NCBI RefSeq assembly: GCF_021462225.1 | Contig: NC_061795.1 | Span: 1-64,000 of the forward strand | DNA from: Girardinichthys multiradiatus | Lineage: Eukaryota > Chordata > Actinopteri > Cyprinodontiformes > Goodeidae | Length of the DNA: 64,000 bases | Direction: 5' to 3' | Shown here: positions 11,731 to 23,556 of the stretch, piece by piece | Layout of the letters: every line of letters starts with the position of its first letter | How positions within the stretch are numbered: the stretch's first letter is position 1 | Made by a program: the position numbers and the translations under genes | The notes under the pieces: generated by a model | The model's database searches: none | What the model was told of the DNA's origin: nothing | The model's input: only the letters and a program-made list of their open reading frames with translations

Positions 11731-13222
11731 CCTGTTAAGATTATGCAAAACCTAATTTATATGACACACACCAAGACTTGATCAATCTTGGCTGGGCCTT
11801 CCTCGGGTTAGAGTGTATAGTGATAAATGGCCGAAACACTCAATGACACCCGAGGTCCACTACTGATGATGTGTCTAATCCTTTAATGTTTAATCTCTAA
11901 CCATTCAATATTTAATATTAAATGTTTACCATTTATGGTTCAACTATAGGTGTTTTTAACTTAATTTTGCTTCAATCCTGAGCTATTCTTCAATTTCATG
12001 TTTTAGACTGCTGTTCTTTTCCTTACTACTGATTTTTCTGTATTTTACACTGTAAAATAGAATCTTTCCACAATTTTAGTTTTTCAGTAACTGTTTTTAT
12101 CAATTTTTAACTGCATAGTTTATGTTGTACAGCCACAATAGAACATAGTGCTCTTTTCAGTTGACTATAGGGATCATGTACTAGGTACATAACTCACACT
12201 TAGCTGTTTTCTCACCTTGACATTTGTGACCTTACTGGGTTTGTTAATGGTGATAATATTGATCCAAATACTAGTAATAGTATACTACTCATTGGAAGGA
12301 GTTTAGTGATTTTTACTGGTAGGTTTTTCACCCTTTCCTCACCTCTTTTCCCTCAGGTCTTGCCTTGAGGGAGTAGAGGGGGGCAGAGTAACGGCCCGAT
12401 CCGGCGGGGGAGAATGCAGCCCGTTCAGGCGGTTCTCCCTGACCTCTGTCCTCCTCGACTTACTCTTCTCTTCCCCTTTTCTTTTTTATGTGTAATCCTT
12501 AATAATCCCTTGAGTTTCATACCCTTAATGCTTGTTCTTGCCTAACACCTAAATTCACTGGGTGTTTTAATGCCTAAACTTAAAAATTTGGCTTATTGTA
12601 TTTTGGGCTTGATACCTAAAACCTAAAATTATTGAGTTTGTGTTTGATTAATAATTTTTTTTATATAATATTTAATATATATTTGTTTATATACTTTTTA
12701 TCTTTCAATTTATGGCCTACCCTGATGTCTTACCCTAACCCTAAGGTTTCAGGGTTATTGCCTAAAACCTAAATTCACTGGGTGTTTTAATGCCTAAACT
12801 TAAAAGTTTGGCTTATTGTATTTTGGGGCTTGATGCCTAAAAACCTAAAATTATTGAGTTTGTGTCTGATTAATAATTTTTATATAATTTTATATAATTT
12901 TATTAATATATATTTGTTTATATAGTGATAAATGGCCGAAACACTCAATGACCCAGAGGTCCACTACTGATGATGTGTCTACTCCTTTAATGTTTAATCT
13001 CTAACCATTCAATATTTCATATTAAATGTTTACCATTTATGGTTCAACTATAGGCGTTTTTAACTTAATTTTGCTTCAATCCTGAGCTATTCTTCAATTT
13101 CATGTTTTCGACTGCTGTTCTTCTTTTCCTCACTACTGATTTTTCTGTATTTTACACTGGGAAATAGAATCTTTCCACAATTTTAGTCTTTCAGTAACCA
13201 GCCTTTCAGGACTTATCTTACA

Positions 13223-13500
13223 GTGAGATTAGGACCTCAGCATTTATTTAGTAAGTTAGCTTGTTTGAAGGAGAGCTTATACAGCCTTAGCATGTTATAC
13301 AACTCTGACTTTAGCTCTTTATTATTATTATTATTATTATTACTATTATTACTACTATTTCCTCTGCTTGGGTGCGTCCAAGGACATGAGAGCTGCGGAC
13401 GGCGTGCGACGGCCAGTGCATTACCTTTGACTTTCCAGTTTCAACCACTCAGTCGCTGGACGAGTTGGGGAGAGTCACCGAGAGAGAAAAATTGCCTAAC
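13223..13500. repeat. TTA-microsatellite module, copy 1 (uninterrupted)
   Basis: A module of ~280 bp: TTATCTTACAGTG, a (TTA)n tract at 13319-13340, then a CpG-rich stretch (GCGGACGGCGTGCGACGG) and ending GAAAAATTGCCTAACC. In this copy the sequence carries on into TAGCCAGCGCCTTTCGG. Other copies start at 17496, 18337, 19234, 21309 and 22184. The open plus-strand frame encodes poly-Leu from the TTA tract and is not credible as a gene. Confidence 0.85.
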
Positions 13501-15373
13501 CTAGCCAGCGCCTTTCGGACGAGCGGGCTCTCTTACATTCCAGTGGTCGTACCTGAGTTCTCTTGGTTAATTCAGCTCCCTTTTATAGCTTCATAGGTAG
13601 TGGGAGCAAGGCCCTTTGTGCCTGTTGGACAGCATCTCACCTTAATCTTAGTGGTGCAGGCTGAACACTCCAGGTAGCTCTTAATCTTTACTCTTTGTTT
13701 TTATCAATTTTTATCTGCATAGTTTATGTTGTACAGCCACAATAGAACATAGTGCTCTTTTCAGTTGACTATAGGGATCATGTACTAGGTACATAACTCA
13801 CACTTAGCTGTTTTCTCACCTTTGATCTTACTGGGTTTGTTAATGGTGATAATATTGATCCAAATACTAGTAATAGTATACTACTTATTGGAAGGAGTTT
13901 AGTGATTTTTACTGGTAGGTTTTTCACCCTTTCCTCACCTCTTTTCCCTCAGGTCTTGCCTTGAGGGAGTAGAGGGGGGCAGAGTAACGGCCCGATCCGG
14001 CGGGGGAGAATGCAGCCCGTTCAGGCGGTTCTCCCTGACCTCTGTCCTCCTCGACTTACTCTTCTCTTCCCCTTTTCTTTTTTATGTGTAATCCTTAATA
14101 ATCCCTTGAGTTTCATACCCTTAATGCCTGTTCTTGCCTAACACCTAAATTCACTGGGTGTTTTAATGCCTAAACTTAAAAATTTGGCTTATTGTGTTTT
14201 GGGCTTGATGCCTAAAACCTAAAATTATTGAGTTTGTGTTTGATTAATAATTTTTTTATATAATATTTTTAATATATATTTGTTTATATACTTTTTATCT
14301 TTCAATTTATGGCCTACCCTGATGTCTTACCCTAAACCTAAGGTCTCAGGGTTATTGCCTAAAACCTAAATTCACTGGGTGTTTTAGTGCCTAAACTTAA
14401 AAGTTTGGCTTATTGTATTTTTGGGCTTGATGCCTAAAACCTAAAATTATTAAGTTTATATATGTTTGTTTATATACTTTTTATTTTTAAATTTATGGCC
14501 TAGCCCTGATGTCTTACCCTAAACCTAAGGTCTCAGGGTAGTTGCCTAAAACCTAAATTCACTGGAATTATTTATTACACCTGAACACCTGGGTTTAACC
14601 CTAACTTACAAGCCTGTTAAAAGCTTGATTCATGCTTTATTTCACACCTGGTGGGTTTGCTTACTTTAAAAGTTTTCTTACTTTAGTTTGACCTATACAC
14701 CTGATATTTCCCATCTCAGCTTTTCTCTTTTTATATTTCTGTTCATGTTTCTACTGTACAGATGGTTTACACCTGGTTAAGTCCACTTCATCTTGCAAAA
14801 CTAAAAGTCCGTTTTTCACTTACCCAGCATGCATTGCGCATGCTGTCAACTTCGTTTTTTTAAAGATTAATTCATTTTTAAAAAACCTACTATGGTCTCT
14901 CTGAACCCTTATACTTTATATAATTGAGCTCAGGTGGCCTTACTCTATCACACCAAGGAGACTAATTAGGTCTTGAAGTGTAACAATTGCTGTCACCAGG
15001 ACTGAACTGGCTAGCTGGCTTAGTGACCCCTGGGCCGTTTCTGAGTTTTCATTCAAGAAGCAGGTCTGAATTCACACCTTTCTGGTAAGTTTTCTCACCT
15101 TGTTACAGTGGTTGTGAACTGTTATGGTCCATCAACTGAGCATTCCAGAGGTTATGCGGTGTATGAAACGCTGGAAAAGCTGCTCAAAATTGAACTGGCA
15201 TCTGGGGTGCCTGGATGGTGACAGTTTGCTGTTGCCATTTTAGGTTGCCCCTCCTGGAGGCTGGCAGGATGGTCACAGTTTGCTGTGGCTGATCCTGTTT
15301 GTCCTTTGGGGCCACCAATTTGAGCTCTTTCTACCGCAATTTACAAAATTAAACAGAAAGTGGTGTTTGCCAA

Positions 15374-16003
15374 TCCTCTTGTGAAAATCAGTGATATTCA
15401 CTCTAAAACCGATTTTCAACTTTAACTATTACACTTGTGCAAAACTGCAGATTGCTATGGTTGTTCCTGTAAACCTCAGTGATGTTCACTCTACAAACCG
15501 ATTTGCAACTTTAACTATTAACCCTGTGTAAAACTGCAGATTGTTGTGACTATTCCTCATTTTGTGCTATTTTCACCAAACTTTAGAGAAACTAAGACAA
15601 AGATCTGTGTTATAATGGTGTTTGCCAATACTCTTGTACAAAACAGTACTGTTCACTCTAAAACCGATTTTCAAACTTAACCCGGTACAAAACTGCAGAT
15701 TGCTATGACTGTTCCTGAAAATAACAGTGATGTTCACTCTAAAACCGATTTTCAAACTTAACCCGGTACAAAACTGCAGATTGCTATGACTGTTCCTGAA
15801 AATAACAGTGATGTTCACTCTAAAACCGATCTTCAAACTTAAACCGGTACAAAACTGCAGATTGCTGTGACTGTTCCTGAAAATAACAGTGATGTTCACT
15901 CTAAAACCGATCTTCACACTTAAACCGGTACAAAACTGCAGATTGCTGTGACTGTTCCTGAAAACACAAGTGATGTTCGCTCTACAACCGACCTTCAAAT
16001 TTA
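15374..16003. repeat. 81-bp minisatellite, array 3
   Basis: Near-exact copy of the array at 11101, displaced by 4273 bp, which supports a recent tandem duplication of the surrounding segment. Confidence 0.9.
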
Positions 16004-17765
16004 CCTGTTAAGATTATGCAAAACCTAATTTATATGACACACACCAAGACTTGATCAATCTTGGCTGGGCCTTCCTCGGGTTAGAGTGTATAGTGATAAA
16101 TGGCCGAAACACTCAATGACACCCGAGGTCCACTACTGATGATGTGTCTAATCCTTTAATGTTTAATCTCTAACCATTCAATATTTAATATTAAATGTTT
16201 ACCATTTATGGTTCAACTATAGGTGTTTTTAACTTAATTTTGCTTCAATCCTGAGCTATTCTTCAATTTCATGTTTTAGACTGCTGTTCTTTTCCTTACT
16301 ACTGATTTTTCTGTATTTTACACTGTAAAATAGAATCTTTCCACAATTTTAGTTTTTCAGTAACTGTTTTTATCAATTTTTAACTGCATAGTTTATGTTG
16401 TACAGCCACAATAGAACATAGTGCTCTTTTCAGTTGACTATAGGGATCATGTACTAGGTACATAACTCACACTTAGCTGTTTTCTCACCTTGACATTTGT
16501 GACCTTACTGGGTTTGTTAATGGTGATAATATTGATCCAAATACTAGTAATAGTATACTACTCATTGGAAGGAGTTTAGTGATTTTTACTGGTAGGTTTT
16601 TCACCCTTTCCTCACCTCTTTTCCCTCAGGTCTTGCCTTGAGGGAGTAGAGGGGGGCAGAGTAACGGCCCGATCCGGCGGGGGAGAATGCAGCCCGTTCA
16701 GGCGGTTCTCCCTGACCTCTGTCCTCCTCGACTTACTCTTCTCTTCCCCTTTTCTTTTTTATGTGTAATCCTTAATAATCCCTTGAGTTTCATACCCTTA
16801 ATGCTTGTTCTTGCCTAACACCTAAATTCACTGGGTGTTTTAATGCCTAAACTTAAAAATTTGGCTTATTGTATTTTGGGCTTGATACCTAAAACCTAAA
16901 ATTATTGAGTTTGTGTTTGATTAATAATTTTTTTTATATAATATTTAATATATATTTGTTTATATACTTTTTATCTTTCAATTTATGGCCTACCCTGATG
17001 TCTTACCCTAACCCTAAGGTTTCAGGGTTATTGCCTAAAACCTAAATTCACTGGGTGTTTTAATGCCTAAACTTAAAAGTTTGGCTTATTGTATTTTGGG
17101 GCTTGATGCCTAAAAACCTAAAATTATTGAGTTTGTGTCTGATTAATAATTTTTATATAATTTTATATAATTTTATTAATATATATTTGTTTATATAGTG
17201 ATAAATGGCCGAAACACTCAATGACCCAGAGGTCCACTACTGATGATGTGTCTACTCCTTTAATGTTTAATCTCTAACCATTCAATATTTCATATTAAAT
17301 GTTTACCATTTATGGTTCAACTATAGGCGTTTTTAACTTAATTTTGCTTCAATCCTGAGCTATTCTTCAATTTCATGTTTTCGACTGCTGTTCTTCTTTT
17401 CCTCACTACTGATTTTTCTGTATTTTACACTGGGAAATAGAATCTTTCCACAATTTTAGTCTTTCAGTAACCAGCCTTTCAGGACTTATCTTACAGTGAG
17501 ATTAGGACCTCAGCATTTATTTAGTAAGTTAGCTTGTTTGAAGGAGAGCTTATACAGCCTTAGCATGTTATACAACTCTGACTTTAGCTCTTTATTATTA
17601 TTATTATTATTATTACTATTATTACTACTATTTCCTCTGCTTGGGTGCGTCCAAGGACATGAGAGCTGCGGACGGCGTGCGACGGCCAGTGCATTACCTT
17701 TGACTTTCCAGTTTCAACCACTCAGTCGCTGGACGAGTTGGGGAGAGTCACCGAGAGAGAAAAAT

Positions 17766-17871
17766 TGCCTAACCCTAACCCTAACCCCTAACCCTAACCC
17801 CTAACCCTAACCCTAACCCTAACCCTAACCCCTAACCCTAACCCCCTAACCCTAACCCTAACCCTAACCCT
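17766..17871. repeat. Interstitial telomere repeat joined to TTA module copy 2
   Basis: About 100 bp of CCCTAA and CCCCTAA follows directly on the module's TTGCCTAACC, replacing the TAGCCAGCG continuation seen in copies 1 and 5. It then runs into CCTAAA-module satellite. Orientation is the same as the terminal telomere. Confidence 0.95.
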
Positions 17872-18600
17872 TTCAGGGTTATTGCCTAAAACCTAAATTC
17901 ACTGGGTGTTTTAATGCCTAAACTTAAAAGTTTGGCTTATTGTATTTTGGGGCTTGATGCCTAAAAACCTAAAATTATTGAGTTTGTGTCTGATTAATAA
18001 TTTTTATATAATTTTCTTAATATATATTTGTTTATATAGTGATAAATGGCCGAAACACTCAATGACCCAGAGGTCCACTACTGATGATGTGTCTACTCCT
18101 TTAATGTTTAATCTCTAACCATTCAATATTTCATATTAAATGTTTACCATTTATGGTTCAACTATAGGCGTTTTTAACTTAATTTTGCTTCAATCCTGAG
18201 CTATTCTTCAATTTCATGTTTTCGACTGCTGTTCTTCTTTTCCTCACTACTGATTTTTCTGTATTTTACACTGTAAAATAGAATCTTTCCACAATTTTAG
18301 TTTTTCAGTAACCAGCCTTTCAGGACTTATCTTACAGTGGGATTAGGACCTCAGCATTTATTTAGTAAGTTAGCTTGTTTGAAGGAGAGCTTATACAGCC
18401 TTAGCATGTTATACAACTCTGACTTTAGCTCTTTATTATTATTATTATTACTATTATTACTACTATTTCCTCTGCTTGGGTGCGGCCAAGGACATGAGAG
18501 CTGCGGACGGCGTGCGACGGCCAGTGCATTACCTTTGACTTTCCAGTTTCAACCACTCAGTCGCTGGACGAGTTGGGGAGAGTCACAGAGAGAGAAAAAT

Positions 18601-18641
18601 TGCCTAACCCTAACCCTAACCCTAACCCTAACCCTAAAACC
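18601..18641. repeat. Short interstitial telomere repeat joined to TTA module copy 3
   Basis: About six CCCTAA units begin at the same module position (TTGCCTAACC) as at 17766, then run into CCTAAA-module sequence. Confidence 0.9.
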
Positions 18642-20449
18642 TAAAATTATTGAGTTTGTGTTTGATTAATAATTTTTTATATAATATTTAATATATATTT
18701 GTTTATATACTTTTTATCTTTCAATTTATGGCCTACCCTGATGTCTTACCCTAAACCTAAGGTTTCAGGGTTATTGCCTAAAACCTAAATTCACTGGGTG
18801 TTTTAATGCCTAAACTTAAAAGTTTGGCTTATTGTATTTTGGGGCTTGATGCCTAAAAACCTAAAATTATTGAGTTTGTGTCTGATTAATAATAATTTTT
18901 TTATATAATTTTCTTAATATATATTTGTTTATATAGTGATAAATGGCCGAAACACTCAATGACCCAGAGGTCCACTACTGATGATGTGTCTACTCCTTTA
19001 ATGTTTAATCTCTAACCATTCAATATTTCATATTAAATGTTTACCATTTATGGTTCAACTATAGGCGTTTTTAACTTAATTTTGCTTCAATCCTGAGCTA
19101 TTCTTCAATTTCATGTTTTCGACTGCTGTTCTTCTTTTCCTCACTACTGATTTTTCTGTATTTTACACTGGGAAATAGAATCTTTCCACAATTTTAGTCT
19201 TTCAGTAACCAGCCTTTCAGGACTTATCTTACAGTGGGATTAGGACCTCGGCATTTATTTAGTAAGTTAGCTTGTTTGAAGGAGAGCTTATACAGCCTTA
19301 GCATGTTATACAACTCTGACTTTAGCTCTTTATTATTATTATTATTATTATTACTATTATTACTACTATTTCCTCTGCTTGGGTGCGTCCAAGGACATGA
19401 GAGCTGCGGACGGCGTGCGACGGCCAGTGCATTACCTTTGACTTTCCAGTTTCAACCACTCAGTCGCTGGACGAGTTGGGGAGAGTCACCGAGAGAGAAA
19501 AATTGCCTAACCCTATTAATAATTTTTATATAATTTTCTTAATATATGTTTGTTTATATACTTTTTATTTTTAAATTTATGGCCTAGCCCTGATGTCTTA
19601 CCCTAAACCTAAGGTCTCAGGGTAATTGCCTAAAACCTAAATTCACTGGAATTATTTATTACACCTGAACACCGGGGTTTAACCCTAACTTACAAGCCTG
19701 TTAAAAGCTTGATTCATGCTTTATTTCACACCTGGTGGGTTTGCTTACTTTCAAAGTTTTCTTACTTTAGTTTGACCTATACACCTGATATTTCCCATCT
19801 CAGCTTTTCTCTTTTTATATTTCTGTTCATGTTTCTACTGTACAGATGGTTTACACCTGGTTAAGTCCACTTCATCTTGCAAAAATAAAAGTCCGTTTTT
19901 CACTTACCCAACATGCATTGCGCATGCTGTCAACTCCGTTTTTTTAAAGATTAATTCATTTTTAAAACATACTATGGTCTCTCTGAACCCTTATACTTTA
20001 TATAATTGAGCTCAGGTGGCCTTACTCTATCACACCAAGGAAACTAATTAGGTCTTGAAGTGTAACAATTGCTGTCACCAGGACTGAGCTGGCTAGCTGG
20101 CTTAGTGACCCCTGGGCCGTTTCTGAGTTTTCATTCAAGAAGCAGGTCCGAATTCACACCTTTCTGGTAAGTTTTCTCACCTTGTTACAGTGGTTGTGAA
20201 CTGTTATGGTCCATCAACTGAGCATTCCAGAGGTTATGCGGTGTATGAAACGCTGGAAAAGCTGCTCAAAATTGAACTGGCATCTGGGGTGCCTGGATGG
20301 TGACAGTTTGCTGTTGCCATTTTAGGTTGCCCCTCCTGGAGGCTGGCAGGGTGGTCACAGTTTGCTGTGGCTGATCCTGTTTGTCCTTTGGGGCCATCAA
20401 TTTGAGCTATTTCCACCGCAATTTACAAAATTAAACAGAAAGTGGTGTT

Positions 20450-20925
20450 TGCCAATCCTCTTGTGAAAATCAGTGATATTCACTCTAAAACCGATTTTCA
20501 ACTTTAACTATTACACTTGTACAAAACTGCAGATTGCTATGGTTGTTCCTGTAAACCTCAGTGATGTTCACTCTACAAAACGATTTGCAACTTTAACTAT
20601 TAACCCTGTGTAAAACTGCAGATTGTTGTGACTATTTCTCATTTTGTGCTATTTTCACCAAACTTTAGAGAAACTAAGACAAAGATCTGTGTTATAATGG
20701 TGTTTGCCAATCCTCTTGTACAAAACAGTAATGTTCACTCTAAGACCGATTTTCAACCTTAACCCGGTACAAAACTGCAGATTGCTGTGACTATTCCTGA
20801 AAATAACAGTGCTGTTCACTCTAAAACCGATCTTCAAACTTAAACCGGTACAAAACTGCAGATTGCTGTGACTGTTCCTGAAAAAACAAGTGATGTTCGC
20901 TCTAAAACCGACCTTCAAATTTACC
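20450..20925. repeat. 81-bp minisatellite, array 4 (contracted)
   Basis: Same unit with only about three good copies plus diverged ones, in the fourth ~2.3 kb block. Confidence 0.9.
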
Positions 20926-22183
20926 TGTTAAGATTATGCAAAACCTAAAGTATATGACACACACCAAGACTTGATCAATCTTGGCTGGGCCTTCCTCGGG
21001 TTAGAGTGTATAGTGATAAATGGCCGAAACACTCAATGACACCCGAGGTCCACTACTGATGATGTGTCTAATCCTTTAATGTTTAATCTCTAACCATTCA
21101 ATATTTAATATTAAATGTTTACCATTTATGGCTCAACTATAGGCGTTTTTAACTTAATTTTGCTTCAATCCTGAGCTATTCTTCAATTTCATGTTTTAGA
21201 CTGCTGTTCTTTTCCTTACTACTGATTTTTCTGTATTTTACACTGTAAAATAGAATCTTTCCACAATTTTAGTTTTTCAGTAACCAGCCTTTCAGGACTT
21301 ATCTTACAGTGGGATTAGGACCTCAGCATTTATTTAGTAAGTTAGCTTGTTTGAAGGAGAGCTTATACAGCCTTAGCATGTTATACAACTCTGACTTTAG
21401 CTCTTTATTATTATTATTACTATTATTACTACTATTTCCTCTGCTTGGGTGCGGCCAAGGACATGAGAGCTGCGGACGGCGTGCGACGGCCAGTGCATTA
21501 CCTTTGACTTTCCAGTTTCAACCACTCAGTCGCTGGACGAGTTGGGGAGAGTCACCGAGAGAGAAAAATTGCCTAACCTAGCCAGCGCCTTTCGGACGAG
21601 CGGGCTCTCTTACATTCCAGTGGTCGTACCTGAGTTCTCTTGGTTAATTCAGCTCCCTTTTATAGCTTCATAGGTAGTGGGAGCAAGGCCCTTTGTGCCT
21701 GTTGGACAGCATCTCACCTTAATCTTAGTGGTGCAGGCTGAACACTCCAGGTAGCTCTTAATCCTTACTCTTTGTTTTTATCAATTTTTAACTGCATAGT
21801 TTCTGTTGTACAGCCACAATAGAACATAGTGCTCTTTTCAGTTGACTATAGGGATCATGTACTAGGTACATAACTCACACTTAGCTGTTTTCTCACCTTT
21901 GACATTTGTGACCTTACTGGGTTTGTTAATGGTGATAATATTGATCCAAATACTAGTAATAGTATACTACTCATTGGAAGGAGTTTAGTGATTTTTACTG
22001 GTAGGTTTTTCACCCTTTCCTCACCTCTTTTCCCTCAGGTCTTGCCTTGAGGGAGTAGAGGGGGGCAGAGTAACGGCCCGATCCGGCGGGGGAGAATGCA
22101 GCCCGTTCAGGCGGTTCTCCCTGACCTCTGTCCTCCTCGACTTACTTTTCTCTTCCCCTTTTCTTTTTTATGTGTAATCCTTA

Positions 22184-22465
22184 TCTTACAGTGGGATTAG
22201 GACCTCAGCATTTATTTAGTAAGTTAGCTTGTTTGAAGGAGAGCTTATACAGCCTTAGCATGTTATACAACTCTGACTTTAGCTCTTTATTATTATTATT
22301 ACTATTATTACTACTATTTCCTCTGCTTGGGTGCGGCCAAGGACATGAGAGCTGCGGACGGCGTGCGACGGCCAGTGCATTACCTTTGACTTTCCAGTTT
22401 CAACCACTCAGTCGCTGGACGAGTTGGGGAGAGTCACCGAGAGAGAAAAATTGCCTAACCCTAAA
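22184..22465. repeat. TTA module copy 6 and the inner boundary of the satellite
   Basis: Last copy of the TTA module. It again breaks after TTGCCTAACC, here followed by CCTAAAATACAAG. To the right the sequence is no longer satellite, so this is the boundary between subtelomere and the older chromosome arm. Confidence 0.8.
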
Positions 22466-23150
22466 ATACAAGATAGTTGCCCAAACCTAAGGTGGTAAAC
22501 CCCTGGCACTGGGACCTCACTTTGGACCCCTCTTTTACAGAATAATTTGAATTTTTCTGACATATCGGTGGGTGTTTTGAGACCAATTTTTTTTCAGATT
22601 TATCCTGGGAAGACAACACACTTGATTTAATCTGTCCTAGGTTCAAATAACCTCACTCTTCTATACTGTTTGTATTTGCAGGTCCACAGTTTGAAGTTAA
22701 AAAAATATATTTTAGTATGAGTGTTGTTACCAACGTTTACCAGTAGATGGCGGCATTGGATTATTTTTGGACCTATATCCTCTTTAACACAAGGGGAGCT
22801 CCTCAAGTGTTGTTGGATAAGGAGTGCGATGTCTGTTTTCACTCACAGACCTTTTTCTTTTTAATGTATTATTATATAACTCACATTCTACGTGTGTGCG
22901 TATATATATACATATATTTGGGAACACTGTGCATCTAATTTTTCCATATATTTCACGGCCATATGACCACTGTATGAGCAATTAGTGACTTAAACTCAAT
23001 ACTGTATGTTTTCCTGTAGTACTCTTGGATTTCTTTTGTATATATGGAGTCTGTAGTATGGGAATGCTGACTGGAATGGAGACCCTGCTGTGTGTAAACG
23101 TATAGTTTGCATTTATTAAGTGCCGGGCGCTCAGATGGACAGCAGAGGGA
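22466..23150. other. Unassigned A/T-rich spacer before the Penelope-like element
   Basis: No gene recognised. It contains a TATATATACATATAT run near 22903-22917. Part may belong to the 5' region of the Penelope-like element, whose exact start I cannot fix. Confidence 0.4.
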
Positions 23151-23242
23151 GCATGGACTGTGAAGCATTAACCACTCCCTAAGCGCGGGATTGGCACTCT
23201 TTAATTACGTCATTACGCACAGGCGCAATGAGAGCCTCTTAA

Positions 23243-23256
23243 CCGTAGGCCTACGG
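23243..23256. promoter_or_regulatory. 14-bp perfect palindrome in Penelope-like 5' region
   Basis: CCGTAGGCCTACGG is fully self-complementary. A CRE-like half site TTACGTCA lies just upstream at 23205-23212. Both sit before the ribozyme, where a promoter would be expected. Function is inferred only. Confidence 0.35.
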
Positions 23257-23334
23257 CTGAGGCGCCCTTTTTGAATCTGCCTCCAAGCTACTCTAAGCTC
23301 GACTGAATCTCTAGTGAGAAACGGCATTTTTCTT

Positions 23335-23392
23335 ACAGCAAGCAGCCTGAAGAAGGTTCTTTATGAACCGAAACGTCGCGAACGCTTGCTGT
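23335..23392 (+). ncRNA. Hammerhead ribozyme (type I, minimal stem III)
   Basis: Core boxes are present in the right order: CTGAAGA (23347-23353), stem II GGTTC/GAACC (23355-23359 with 23365-23369) around a TTTAT loop, then GAAA (23370-23373) and a minimal stem III A-C/G-U leading to the cleavage base C23377. Stem I closes the fold: two G-C pairs next to the core (23345-23346 with 23378-23379), an internal loop (A against GAAC), then nine perfect pairs ACAGCAAGC/GCTTGCTGT (23335-23343 with 23384-23392). Hammerheads with very short stem III are known in Penelope-like elements, where they are thought to work best as dimers. Predicted cleavage is between 23377 and 23378. Confidence 0.85.
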
Positions 23393-23556
23393 TTTGTATG
23401 TTTGTAAATTTTGTTAATAGTTTTTCATTAAAAGTGCCGATTGGCAAAAGTTTAAGTTCCGGTTTTACTTCGTTTTATTTTTTAGTACTTTAGCACTAGC
23501 TACCTGCTTAGCATAGTCAGTTTGCACCTGTTTTCAAACACCTAACCATCATCACC

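Larger units (their letters stand above)
7233..22465. repeat. A/T-rich subtelomeric satellite region, modular and tandemly duplicated
   Basis: About 15 kb made of a few recurring modules: (a) a 170-230 bp CCTAAA-rich module (TTACCCTAAACCTAAGG, CCTAAAACCTAAATTCACTGG); (b) a ~2.3 kb block, present at about 7540-9850, 10290-12530, 14563-16803 and 19648-21290, which carries an 81-bp minisatellite; (c) a GC-rich hairpin island; (d) a TTA-microsatellite module in six copies. Bases ~10020-13500 reappear almost unchanged at ~14293-17773 (offset 4273 bp). Reading frames in it are by-products of the repeats. No gene is seen. Confidence 0.85.

Noticed and set aside
13223..13504. Poly-Leu protein frames in the TTA module (six copies)
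   Set aside because: The Leu run is the (TTA)n microsatellite, and the frame end depends on whichever sequence was joined.
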